Origin: a virus | DNA length: 38,833 nt | IMG/VR virus record: IMGVR_UViG_3300031539_000128 | Span: 1 to 38,833 of that record | Reading direction: 5' to 3' (one strand) | Shown here: positions 6,479-13,723 of the stretch, piece after piece | Numbering within the stretch: position 1 is the stretch's first letter | Layout: each line of letters opens with the position of its first letter | Translations under genes and position numbers: made by a program | The notes under the pieces: model-generated | Seen by the model: only the letters and a program-made list of their open reading frames with translations | Database searches by the model: none | Told to the model about the DNA's origin: nothing

Positions 6479-7283
6479 ATGGTAACTCCCTTATCATGAG
6501 GTCTTCTGGTATCGGGGTCTTCTTGTCAATCTGCTTCATGTAGAAGCACACACCGGCGGCCTTGCATTGGTCTCTGAGGTCTCGCGCCCACCGCAAATCC
6601 ATCGGCCTCGCGCCGGGGCCGGATTCGCCGCCGCAGATCACGCCATGCACCGGCACCTCGTAGCCGCTCAACACTGCCTCGCGGTTCCGTATCCACCCCG
6701 CTGCACCGCACCATTCCAGCCCCAACACCTGCCGCATGTCAATCGCACCCAGCATCGGCTCAACTGATACGATTCGCTTCCAAGCCGGTATCGTGCACAG
6801 CAGCGGCACCCGCTCGTCCCATTCGGCCTGCGTTGAGACCGATGTGCCGATGACGAGGTTGGGGATATGCCCTTTTACTTCGAGCATTACATCCAGCGGG
6901 GAGTTTCCCCAGTGCTCTGACGCCCACTCCAGAAAGTGTGGCCAGCGATCAGGTCGCTTTGTCAACAGCACAAACGTATGTTGTTCACATCGGGCGTCAC
7001 ATACTACGTCAAGCACAGGGGCTATCCATTCGTTGGGCACACCATCGGCAAGCAAATCGCCCATACTGATAGCGAAGATGACCCTCGGCTTCTTCCAGTG
7101 CAGCGGCTCGTCGAGTTTGTCAGGATGACACGTCGGGCGGAACGGTTCATCCCTGTCGTATCCGTATCGCCCCTTCAGCCGGTTCGCCATGCGACGCGCC
7201 CAGCATCTTTCCCAGCAGGGATAATCCGGCTTGCAGCCAGTAACGGGTGACCAGGTAACATCGCACCATCCGATTTTGTTCAT
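6462..7283 (-). CDS. DUF5131 (phage Gp37/Gp68) radical-SAM-like protein
   Basis: A 273-residue protein of the DUF5131 or Gp37/Gp68 family. The N-terminus IGWCDVTWSPVTGCKPDYPC leads into C17, C23 and C27 of a clustered cysteine motif (CxxxxxCxxxC), expected to hold an Fe-S cluster as in radical SAM enzymes. Later family marks are FAISMGDLL (about 70-78), FVLLTKRPDRW, LVIGTSVSTQAEWDERVPLL, RIVSVEPMLG and ICGGESGPGARP. No member has a settled reaction to my knowledge. In this phage it lies between two conserved small genes and an HNH gene, and not far from DNA modification genes, so a role in nucleic-acid or nucleotide modification is plausible but unproven. Confidence 0.9.
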   Translation of the reverse strand: MNKIGWCDVTWSPVTGCKPDYPCWERCWARRMANRLKGRYGYDRDEPFRPTCHPDKLDEPLHWKKPRVIFAISMGDLLADGVPNEWIAPVLDVVCDARCEQHTFVLLTKRPDRWPHFLEWASEHWGNSPLDVMLEVKGHIPNLVIGTSVSTQAEWDERVPLLCTIPAWKRIVSVEPMLGAIDMRQVLGLEWCGAAGWIRNREAVLSGYEVPVHGVICGGESGPGARPMDLRWARDLRDQCKAAGVCFYMKQIDKKTPIPEDLMIRELPFAVQR

Positions 7284-7525
7284 GGTTTGCTCTCCTTGTT
7301 CAACTCTTTCAGGAACCCCACGATGTTTTCAAGGCAGTCGGAAGACCATGCCGTGGCTATTTCAGGCGACAAGATGAACCGTCGCCACGGGAGATACCAG
7401 CCGATTGTCCCGATGTCGTTGCCGGCCTTTTTGTTGACGATGCGGTAGCAGGGATGCCCCTTGAATTCGCCGTCCTCCTCGATGCGGAAATACTGGAACG
7501 TCTTGACTACCTTGGGTGCGGTCAC
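7280..7525 (-). CDS. Conserved phage hypothetical protein (GTG start)
   Basis: An 81-residue protein, GTG start overlapping the upstream stop as GTGA and its stop overlapping the DUF5131 start as ATGA. Core: FQYFRIEEDGEFKGHPCYRI, NKKAGNDIGTIGWYLPWRRF, then CLENIVGFLKELN. The pattern YRI.N+.....IG.I.WY.PWR...  ...S..CL..I..F is one I recall as a frequent small phage protein of unknown function. It ends in NKESKP, another product of the recurring junction sequence. Confidence 0.78.
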   Translation of the reverse strand: MTAPKVVKTFQYFRIEEDGEFKGHPCYRIVNKKAGNDIGTIGWYLPWRRFILSPEIATAWSSDCLENIVGFLKELNKESKP

Positions 7526-7743
7526 GGTTTGGCCTCCTTGTTGGGGTGGTAGTGCAGCGTCCCTGCACACTCGCATTCGGGGACACCGCAATCGCTCACG
7601 CGGTAGGCAGGCACACAATCGGCGAAACAGTTGTCGCCACGGCACGGCGCGAGGTCGTCAACATCGCAGCCACAGTTTTCACTGCACAGCCCTTCGTAGC
7701 CGTGCGCTAACAGCCACTCTCTAACGATGTCGGTTACATTCAC
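7522..7743 (-). CDS. Conserved phage Cys-rich hypothetical protein (GTG start)
   Basis: A 73-residue protein with a GTG start inside a GTGA overlap. Core: VTDIVREWLLAHGYEGLCSENCGCDVDDLAPC followed by many cysteines (CFADC, CGVPECEC). The opening DIVREWLxxxGYxGL, then CGCxxDDLxPC is recalled as a widespread phage small protein of unknown role; the twelve or so cysteines suggest zinc binding. The C-terminus NKEAKP comes from the recurring junction. Note that the segment is longer than 20 residues only when joined; the key residues are the Cys pairs near positions 18-32 and 43-60. Confidence 0.75.
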   Translation of the reverse strand: MNVTDIVREWLLAHGYEGLCSENCGCDVDDLAPCRGDNCFADCVPAYRVSDCGVPECECAGTLHYHPNKEAKP

Positions 7744-8978
7744 GGTTTGGTCTCCTCGGCCGGTGCCGCCGGCAAATGCACGATGTCGAGGTTCAGGGCG
7801 TCTTTGTGTGCATTGATGACACCGCCCAATGCGTGAAACCACCCAAGAGACGAGGTGAACAGCGTCTCACCATCACACCGCATTACGTAACGCATGTCCT
7901 CTGTCCAGTATTCAATCGTGTGCCGCTTGGCCGCCGCTTTCAACTTCTCGTGGGCGCCCTCACTGAGAACTACGGCATGCACAAAGCGAAACCCCTCGTC
8001 CGTGCAGTTTCCCCAATTCGGGCATTTCGGGGCCGCGTCCAGCTTGGCTTTCAGGTCGTCTATCTCGAACGTTTTGTCCGCAACAATACCGAGTACAATC
8101 TGCTCGATGGTGTGCTTGCCGAGTTGATCCCCAATGTCGATGTCCAGGTGTTCCAGGTGCTCGGCGATACTCTTGGCAACCTCGCTGGCCGTAATTGCGG
8201 TCTGCTCCGTTTGCGCACGGACTCGCGCCCTGAGCTTTTCGATCTCGGCGTCTCGTCGCTTTACCGCATTTTCCGCTTCTGTTTGATGTTGGGCATGGAA
8301 CGATGATTCTGCTGTCAGGTAGGCGTTCTCTGCCTTGAGCTTCTGATACTCTATCGGGTAAGTCGTCGTGAAAGCATTCGAGTCCCACTGCGGCGGGAAT
8401 GTAGGGTGCTCCTTGCGGTACTTTTCGATCATCTCATGCATCGTCTTGTTGAAATCACTTGGTTCAAGGCGCCTGCTGTCGAAGGGCGGACACGTCCACC
8501 TCGCCCTGAGCGTGGCTATCTCGGCCTTGAGCTTTTCGTTCTCGGTCGTCAACCGTTCCGCTACCGCGATGGCCTTGTTCAGGCGCTGATCGGGTTCTGA
8601 CAGCGGTGGTGGCACGTAGGGCTTGAATTCGGAGAAGTCCTTCCCGGTCGGATCGACACCGCCTTCAGTCACCGTCACGGGCGCAATGGTCTTCCTGTCC
8701 CGCTCGCATTCCGCCTGTTGGTCTGCCGTGCAGCAATCGCAGCCCGTGGCCGGGGGGGCGCCGCCGTAGCAGTCCTTGTAATAGTGCACGGGCCACGGCG
8801 GCCCCGTCGGCTTCACCGATTCCAGTGCCTTGATTCGCTTCTCGAATTCCACAAACTCGTCAAGGATTTGCACCTTGAGTTTGCCGAGGTGGTCGCTGAA
8901 GTAGCATATCCGGCACATGACCTTGCCGTCTACCTCGAAGGGGTTCGGGTCGATACATCCACATCCTGAGCATTTCAT
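7740..8978 (-). CDS. Hypothetical large coiled-coil protein with N-terminal zinc ribbon
   Basis: A 412-residue protein, the longest of unknown function on this strand. Residues 3-25 form a zinc ribbon (CSGCGC ... CRIC). Residues about 30-50 and 130-165 and 215-260 are predicted coiled coils (LTTENEKLKAEIATLRARW; KLKAENAYLTAES; KRRDAEIEKLRARVRAQ). Residues about 75-90 contain another Cys cluster (CDCC). The C-terminal 80 residues (HAVVLSEGAHEKLKAAAKRH, CDGETLFTSSLGWF) look globular. It has its own ribosome site, GGAG, before the ATG. It may be a scaffold or adaptor protein; no family recognised. Ends in ETKP from a recurring junction. Confidence 0.75.
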   Translation of the reverse strand: MKCSGCGCIDPNPFEVDGKVMCRICYFSDHLGKLKVQILDEFVEFEKRIKALESVKPTGPPWPVHYYKDCYGGAPPATGCDCCTADQQAECERDRKTIAPVTVTEGGVDPTGKDFSEFKPYVPPPLSEPDQRLNKAIAVAERLTTENEKLKAEIATLRARWTCPPFDSRRLEPSDFNKTMHEMIEKYRKEHPTFPPQWDSNAFTTTYPIEYQKLKAENAYLTAESSFHAQHQTEAENAVKRRDAEIEKLRARVRAQTEQTAITASEVAKSIAEHLEHLDIDIGDQLGKHTIEQIVLGIVADKTFEIDDLKAKLDAAPKCPNWGNCTDEGFRFVHAVVLSEGAHEKLKAAAKRHTIEYWTEDMRYVMRCDGETLFTSSLGWFHALGGVINAHKDALNLDIVHLPAAPAEETKP

Positions 8979-8980
8979 TT

Positions 8981-9238
8981 CTATTCTCCGTTAAGTCTTT
9001 TGAACTCGTCCAACTCAATCCGGCTCTTCGCAAACCTGTCCCACGCATAACTCACTTCGGCTTCCAGCAGCTTGCGCCTCCCCTCGACCGCCTCTGCCTT
9101 CGTAGTGTACCAGCCGAAGCGGGGAGAACGCCGCGCGGTACCCTTGTCTTTGTACCACAGGAAACAGGGCGTCATTTTCACAACGGCGATGGTGACGAGT
9201 CTGTCGCGTTCGTCAAGCTTAAACCAGGTCTCGTTCAT
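8981..9238 (-). CDS. Hypothetical small protein
   Basis: An 85-residue protein: an N-terminal beta part (WFKLDERDRLVTIAVVKMT; FLWYKDKG) and a long C-terminal helix (AVEGRRKLLEAEVSYAWDRF). ATGA joins it to the RuvC-like gene upstream. No family recognised. Confidence 0.65.
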   Translation of the reverse strand: MNETWFKLDERDRLVTIAVVKMTPCFLWYKDKGTARRSPRFGWYTTKAEAVEGRRKLLEAEVSYAWDRFAKSRIELDEFKRLNGE

Positions 9239-9804
9239 GTTGTCTCCTTTGAAAAAGGCTCGGCGCCCGGCGGGAGCGCCTCACCCACCGGGCATAAAGG
9301 ACATAAGCGCGAGTCCACCTGCCATAGTTCTTTCATTCCGAACGTTACCGCGACCGCCAAGGCCGCCCATTCGTGCGAGTGAATCCCGTAGAGCGGGCCG
9401 GGGGTTTTCTTCTTGCCGATTGCCTTTTCCTTGCCGCCGTAGAGGTCGAGCAGAGCTTGCCGGATGTTGGGGTCTTTCGCCTTGGGCGAATGACACAGAC
9501 GGCTTTTGACATCCGTGCGATAGATCGGGGTCGCCTCGCCCCGGAACGCCTCTATGAATCGTCCGATCCATACGCACGTCTCGAATACCTCGCGCCCCAC
9601 CGGCATGCCGTAGCAGGCTACCATCTCGTACGCCATGTGCTCTACGGCCAGACTCGCATCGGCGTCTGGCAGCACAGTTATCCTAGCCAGCATCGCCATG
9701 TTGGAAACAATTCCGTGAGCCAGCACCGTCGAGCCTTCCATCACGACGTATGCCGATTCGGTCGTGCCGGGGTCTATTGCGATCAAGCGGCGGATGTCGG
9801 ACAT
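9235..9804 (-). CDS. RuvC-like Holliday junction resolvase
   Basis: A 189-residue protein with an RNase H-like nuclease fold. IAIDPGTTESAYVVM (8-22) gives the first acidic residue, D11; LAVEHMA (52-58) gives E55; IHSHEWAALAVAVTF (141-155) gives the C-terminal acidic position, H144/E145, where phage RuvC homologues usually have H-D or H-E. The family resolves branched DNA formed in recombination and replication before packaging. The start is set by AGGAG six bases upstream and leaves an 11-bp gap to the SSB-like gene. It lies next to SSB-like, Sak4-like and RecB-like genes, forming a recombination module. Confidence 0.85.
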   Translation of the reverse strand: MSDIRRLIAIDPGTTESAYVVMEGSTVLAHGIVSNMAMLARITVLPDADASLAVEHMAYEMVACYGMPVGREVFETCVWIGRFIEAFRGEATPIYRTDVKSRLCHSPKAKDPNIRQALLDLYGGKEKAIGKKKTPGPLYGIHSHEWAALAVAVTFGMKELWQVDSRLCPLCPVGEALPPGAEPFSKETT

Positions 9805-9815
9805 GTTGTCTCCTG

Positions 9816-10526
9816 TTAGAACGGTATCTCGCCGAACTCGTCTGACGACGTTGCGGGCGGCTGCGGCTCCGACAACTGTTGGTCGATGACGTGCGCGATA
9901 AAACTCCGCACAAGCGGCGTGTCGCGGGGGCCATTCCAGCCGGTGCGCCCTTCCGCCTTGAGCATGGCCTTGAGTTCTTCGGCGTCGATCCTGTTTCGTT
10001 TGCACTCGGCTATCGCGTCGTCAATGCTTGCGAACACACCTACCCCGGACGGGGCCGACATAGTCGGCACATCCTTCTTCGGCACAGGCGGCGGGGCAGG
10101 ATTCGCCCTCTTGAGCGCATCCCACCGCGCGTCTACCGCGTCAACGATGCCGGGGTCAACCGTATCGTCGCCGTGATCGTCCATCGGCACACACCAATCC
10201 TCAAACGTCCTGTCGCCATCGTGCCGATGTTTGCATTGCAACAACAGGATGCTCTGTTTCAGTTCATCGGGGAACATGGCACACGATGGACTGCCCGTCA
10301 TCCCAAGATACTCCAGGTCGTGGCTGCTGCGTTCTATGGCATTCGCCGTCAAAAAGAACTTGGCTGTGCGTTCTACTGCTTGATCCAACGGCACCCACTG
10401 GCCCCCGTCGCCACGCTCCGTGACACGAAACGTGAGTCCGAGGAAGGGCGTGTTGTTCTTGCCAATGGTGGCCAGCCCCCATTGCACAAGCTGCCCCTTA
10501 TAGTAGCCCTCACTGAACTGCGCCAT
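9816..10526 (-). CDS. Probable single-stranded DNA-binding protein with SSB-type acidic tip
   Basis: A 236-residue protein. The N-terminal 130 residues are beta-rich (GYYKGQLVQWGLATIGKN; FLGLTFRVTERGDG), fitting an OB-like domain; a proline-rich linker (PAPPPVPKK) and a short helical domain (FASIDDAIAECKRNRID) follow. It ends EFGEIPF, closely matching the conserved acidic tip of bacterial SSB (D-F-D-D-D-I-P-F) that binds partner proteins. Position beside the Sak4-like ATPase and RuvC-like resolvase supports an SSB or recombination-mediator role. I do not recognise the N-terminal family with certainty. Confidence 0.65.
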   Translation of the reverse strand: MAQFSEGYYKGQLVQWGLATIGKNNTPFLGLTFRVTERGDGGQWVPLDQAVERTAKFFLTANAIERSSHDLEYLGMTGSPSCAMFPDELKQSILLLQCKHRHDGDRTFEDWCVPMDDHGDDTVDPGIVDAVDARWDALKRANPAPPPVPKKDVPTMSAPSGVGVFASIDDAIAECKRNRIDAEELKAMLKAEGRTGWNGPRDTPLVRSFIAHVIDQQLSEPQPPATSSDEFGEIPF

Positions 10527-11418
10527 TCGTAGTCTCCTTTCTGATTGCGTTCCAGATGCACACCCAGTTGGTTTCGGGGTGATCGTCCACTAGGTCGATT
10601 CGGCCCGGCATGTTGTAACGGTTCTTAGCGTCGTAGGCGTCGGTGCGCGTAGTGTAAATTACCCGCTTATCTCCCCCGATGCCCTTGCCTTTTTTGAGCA
10701 CATTCCCTTCGTCGCGTTTGGCTTGCTCGACACACGTGAGAAAGTTCCCGAAGAGCACGGCGTCCGCCCACTTAGCGGTCGCGCCCCACGTCTTGTCATG
10801 CACGTCGCTGGTGTAACGGTCGAAGTCGGCGCCCATCGGGTTTTTGAATGTCTTCACCCGGCAATGGCCGAGTATCAGGATGGTTGCTCCGCGCCCGTTG
10901 AGTGTTTCGAGGCGTTGCAGGAACTTCAGCCATTCCGAGATACTGACATCGTAGCCTTTTTGAAAGCTTGAGAACCCACGCTCGCCCCAATCGTTGCCGA
11001 AATCGCGGGCACACACAAACTCGTGACACAAGCGTTCAAGCCCGCCTATCGCATCGAGAGCGATAGTCTTGTGATGGTCACTGCCGGCTATCATCTCATC
11101 GAGCAGGGCCAAACAGTCGCCCCACGTCTCGATGCGGGCGCTATCAACCGACGGCACAAGGCCGACACCCAACAGCGTTTCGTAACCTGTCTCGCCACGC
11201 GCTTGGAAGATAGCGGGTTCGGGGGCATACGCCGCGCAACTTGTCTTGCCGAATCCTTCGACGGCGTTGAGGATGATCTTGGGGGCACGGAAGCGGGGCG
11301 TCACCCGGCCAAGTGTCGGGGCCTTGCCGACGGGCGTCGATGATGATCCCGGCGGGGGCGGCGGCGACGATCCGGGGGGGAACATCGGTGCAGATAGTCC
11401 TTTTGCCATACTGCTCAT
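10510..11418 (-). CDS. Sak4-like RecA-fold ATPase (phage recombinase)
   Basis: A 302-residue protein with a proline- and serine-rich N-terminal tail (PMFPPGSSPPPPPGSSS), then a RecA-type ATPase core. Walker A is NAVEGFGKTS (51-60) and Walker B is KTIALDAIGGLE (117-128, D122). The core also has ATILILGHCRVKTFKNP and WADAVLFGNF. This layout (short RecA core, GFGKTS) matches Sak4-type single-strand annealing or strand-invasion proteins of phages. It overlaps the RecB-like nuclease by ATGA and the SSB-like gene by 17 bp, so the three are co-translated. A second ATG nine bases downstream has better spacing from the ribosome site. Confidence 0.82.
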   Translation of the reverse strand: MSSMAKGLSAPMFPPGSSPPPPPGSSSTPVGKAPTLGRVTPRFRAPKIILNAVEGFGKTSCAAYAPEPAIFQARGETGYETLLGVGLVPSVDSARIETWGDCLALLDEMIAGSDHHKTIALDAIGGLERLCHEFVCARDFGNDWGERGFSSFQKGYDVSISEWLKFLQRLETLNGRGATILILGHCRVKTFKNPMGADFDRYTSDVHDKTWGATAKWADAVLFGNFLTCVEQAKRDEGNVLKKGKGIGGDKRVIYTTRTDAYDAKNRYNMPGRIDLVDDHPETNWVCIWNAIRKETTNGAVQ

Positions 11419-12458
11419 TCTCCTTTCAGTTCGGGATGCAGTTCGCTTACAAACTCGAATCCGTCCGGCACTTCGCCGGTTTTCGGGTCGTATCCTTCAA
11501 CACATAATCTGAAATAGGGGCAGGTGCCAAATCCTTTGCAGGCGTGATCGTTACGTGGCCACCAGTTGTTGAGTTGGCTTTCGCGGATGAGTTTCGCCAC
11601 GTTCCACAGGTCGCGCTGCGCGTCCTCCAAATCGGACTTGATTCGCGGGATTTCGCGGCGGGCGTAGTAGTAGTCGGGCCTTGAGTAGATGTCCTCCATC
11701 AGGCGGGTTTGGTATTCGTGCGGTTCCTCGCCCCGCACTTCGAGTTTCATCCCCGCGTCGGCGGAGAGGCGCGGGGCGCCGTCCTTCTTGAAGAGGCGCT
11801 CCCCAGTTGCGGCATCGCGGACGATCTTCAGCCCTTGATCGTCGAGCATGGGCACCTGTTTGGGCCGAAGGAGGGGCTTGCGCAGCACATCGTAGACCAC
11901 GGTCTGCACATCATATCCGTTATGGCGCGCCCCCAACATGTAGGTCGAAATCTGCGCGTCGATTCGCAAGCGTTTCCAGTAGTCGCTGTCGGGGGCAATG
12001 TCCTCGCTGGTGGTTTTGTGTTCCATCAGCGCAAGACGAGAGTCGTGAAGAGTGACTATCACGTCGGCCTTCATCGCAACCGTGAATGTACGCGAGGGCA
12101 GCCCGGTGTCAGGATTGGTCAGCGGCATGTAGAGCGTGAGTTCGGAGGCGACGGCCGCCGTTACGTCATTTTGCCAACGCCACCAGTAGCCGGTGAGCAT
12201 TGCCGCTATGCGTTCGGGGTCGTCCCATTCGTCCTGCACAAACGAAGCAAGGGCTTCTGAGATTGCCTGTCCGGGGTTTGCGCCCTTGTTGTGCAGGTCG
12301 AGCGCGGTATGGACGCAAGAGCCGATGCGCAGTGCCGGCATATCGGTGCGGGGGCGCATTCCGAGTTCGTAGGCCAGAAAGTGGCGCCACGGGCAGGACA
12401 TGTAGCATGCCCGCCGAGAGTTGGTGAGCAGTTCGCGTTCTTTTGCGGTGATTCCCAT
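11415..12458 (-). CDS. PD-(D/E)XK nuclease, RecB/Cas4-like with probable Fe-S cluster
   Basis: A 347-residue nuclease. Motifs in order: RIGSCVHTALD (44-54, H50), VAMKADVIVTL (127-137, D132), LALMEHKTT (143-151, E146 and K148) and AQISTYMLG (168-176, Q169 and Y173), which together give the RecB-type active site. Four cysteine positions, an N-terminal C18 or C22 and a C-terminal C307, C313 and C319 (CKGFGTCPYFRLC), flank the core in the way of AddB and Cas4, where they hold a 4Fe-4S cluster. Likely a 5'-end resecting exonuclease that makes single strands for the neighbouring Sak4-like protein. The start overlaps the upstream stop as TAATG. Confidence 0.88.
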   Translation of the reverse strand: MGITAKERELLTNSRRACYMSCPWRHFLAYELGMRPRTDMPALRIGSCVHTALDLHNKGANPGQAISEALASFVQDEWDDPERIAAMLTGYWWRWQNDVTAAVASELTLYMPLTNPDTGLPSRTFTVAMKADVIVTLHDSRLALMEHKTTSEDIAPDSDYWKRLRIDAQISTYMLGARHNGYDVQTVVYDVLRKPLLRPKQVPMLDDQGLKIVRDAATGERLFKKDGAPRLSADAGMKLEVRGEEPHEYQTRLMEDIYSRPDYYYARREIPRIKSDLEDAQRDLWNVAKLIRESQLNNWWPRNDHACKGFGTCPYFRLCVEGYDPKTGEVPDGFEFVSELHPELKGE

Positions 12459-12637
12459 TATTCGCTTTCCTTGATCTTGAGACAGAGGTGCCGCATGCCG
12501 TGCGTTTCTTCCTGTTCCGCCGCCGTAACGTGCCAGCAGAGGTCGCAAAAGCGTTTCTCGCCCGCGTCAAACAACATTGGCATCATCTTTTTGCGCGGCT
12601 TGCCGGTTTCGATTCCGCAACGGTCGCAGGTTGCCAT
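12458..12637 (-). CDS. Small zinc-ribbon protein
   Basis: A 59-residue protein: MATCDRCGIETGKPRKKMMP start with CDRC at 4-7 and CDLC at 31-34, giving one likely zinc site, and a C-terminus LCLKIKESE. The ATG is preceded by GGA seven bases upstream, overlapping the end of the neighbouring gene, and its stop overlaps the nuclease start as TAATG. Unknown function; possibly a partner of the nuclease. Confidence 0.7.
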   Translation of the reverse strand: MATCDRCGIETGKPRKKMMPMLFDAGEKRFCDLCWHVTAAEQEETHGMRHLCLKIKESE

Positions 12638-12639
12638 TG

Positions 12640-12831
12640 TTATTCCTCTACCACCACTTCGGGCGGGTTTTTGAACTCGGCTGCGAATGCCTCGGCATCT
12701 TCAAGACAGGATGCTTTGTCGGAGTACATACCGTTTATAAACGATACGGGTTCATCGCCCTCACGGAGCACCCAATACCACTCGTTCTCGTACTCCGCCT
12801 TTACCGCGATCTTGAACCGTTTGTTCTTCAT
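12640..12831 (-). CDS. Tandem paralogue 1 (YegP/DUF1508-like small protein)
   Basis: A 63-residue protein, the most leftward of four similar-sized neighbours. Outline: F.I.V.A......WYWVL..GDEPVSF, then Y.DKASCLEDAEAFAAEFKNPPEVVVEE. The two-strand, helix, strand pattern recalls the small repeat of YegP/DUF1508 proteins. It shares with its three neighbours an AxxF(A/S)AxF..PP.(V/I)V..E ending. Spaced two bases from the next gene. Function unknown. Confidence 0.72.
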   Translation of the reverse strand: MKNKRFKIAVKAEYENEWYWVLREGDEPVSFINGMYSDKASCLEDAEAFAAEFKNPPEVVVEE

Positions 12832-12833
12832 TG

Positions 12834-13025
12834 CTACTCCTCAACCACGATCTTGAGCGGGGTCTTGAACAGCGCCGACAGCCTGCGCGCGCCACGCACG
12901 GCAGACGATTTGGTCTTGTAGTCGATTTCCCAAAATGCCGCCAGATGCGCCCCGCGCTTGATGCACAGCATCCAGCCATATTCGTCATACCCGTGCTCGA
13001 ACCGCGAGACCTCGATGTAATACAT
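12834..13025 (-). CDS. Tandem paralogue 2 (YegP/DUF1508-like small protein)
   Basis: A 63-residue protein with the same plan: RFEHGYDEYGWMLCIKRG, YKTKSSAVRGARRLSALFK, then TPLKIVVEE. The final IVVEE matches paralogue 1 and the ARRLSALF segment matches the ARRFAAKF of paralogues 3 and 4. AGGA sits eight bases before the ATG. The most divergent of the four in its first half. Confidence 0.72.
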   Translation of the reverse strand: MYYIEVSRFEHGYDEYGWMLCIKRGAHLAAFWEIDYKTKSSAVRGARRLSALFKTPLKIVVEE

Positions 13026-13028
13026 CTG

Positions 13029-13220
13029 CTATTCCTTTTTATCCACGATGGGGGGCGGGTCTATGAACTTCGCCGCAAACCGGCGGGCAGAACGAAGGGT
13101 GTCGCTGCGAGGCATGGTTGTTTCCGTGCTGCATATTACCTTGGAATCAACGATATACCGCCACCAACACCACCCTTTACCGCCACCAATCACGATCTGT
13201 TCCTGCTTGCGCTTTGCCAT
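13029..13220 (-). CDS. Tandem paralogue 3 (YegP/DUF1508-like small protein)
   Basis: A 63-residue protein beginning MAKRKQEQIVIGGGKGWCWW. The last 21 residues are nearly the same as in paralogue 4 (SARRFAAKFIDPPPIVD then KKE), and the DNA of this part is also nearly identical, so these two copies separated most recently. Three bases separate it from paralogue 2. Confidence 0.75.
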   Translation of the reverse strand: MAKRKQEQIVIGGGKGWCWWRYIVDSKVICSTETTMPRSDTLRSARRFAAKFIDPPPIVDKKE

Positions 13221-13223
13221 TGC

Positions 13224-13418
13224 CTACTCCTTTTGATCTACGATAGGGGGCGGGTCGATGAACTTGGCCGCAAACCGGCGGGCGGCACGCAATACTTTAG
13301 CCCTGGTTGTAAAGCTCGCCGCGCTAGGACACAAGATAATAACCGGAGAGCAATATGCCCAATACCACTTCGTCCCCATCCGCTCAATCTCGATCTTGTC
13401 GCGGTTACGCTTGGCCAT
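13224..13418 (-). CDS. Tandem paralogue 4 (YegP/DUF1508-like small protein)
   Basis: A 64-residue protein beginning MAKRNRDKIEIERMGTKWYW and ending AARRFAAKFIDPPPIVDQKE. The MAKR start and the ARRFAAKFIDPPPIVD end match paralogue 3, while the middle differs. The start is set at the ATG because the frame upstream lies within the neighbouring gene. This is the promoter-proximal copy of the array. Confidence 0.75.
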   Translation of the reverse strand: MAKRNRDKIEIERMGTKWYWAYCSPVIILCPSAASFTTRAKVLRAARRFAAKFIDPPPIVDQKE

Positions 13419-13420
13419 TG

Positions 13421-13723
13421 TTATGCCTCCCGCCAGCAGCTGTCTTCCTGCACCCTGGCGCAAACGGAGAAAGCGTTCATCTTTTTACGCTTTGCCCGGC
13501 CGTCGTCATGGCCCTGGTTGTACGCTTGGCGCCGAACCGTTTCCATCAGGGCGCCGAGTAACTCGTCGACTTTGTAGCGGATGCACTCGGCAGTGGCCTC
13601 ATTGTTGCACTGGTGCGTAAACGCCAGCACCTGGAACTTCTCGTCCCACGGGCGCACGGCCGTTTCGATCCGTACCGTCGCCCCATCACGGGTCACCCGA
13701 AAACGTTCTACTGCATCGGTCAT
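13421..13723 (-). CDS. Hypothetical protein
   Basis: A 100-residue protein: an N-terminal beta part (AVERFRVTRDGATVRIETAV), then a helical part (ATAECIRYKVDELLGALMET) and a basic stretch (GRAKRKKMNAF). No family recognised. ATGA overlap with the upstream gene decides the start. Confidence 0.68.
   Translation of the reverse strand: MTDAVERFRVTRDGATVRIETAVRPWDEKFQVLAFTHQCNNEATAECIRYKVDELLGALMETVRRQAYNQGHDDGRAKRKKMNAFSVCARVQEDSCWREA

Noticed and set aside
13039-13047. DnaA-box-like TTATCCACG
   Set aside because: It has one mismatch, lies inside the coding sequence of the paralogue array and has no neighbours of the same kind.
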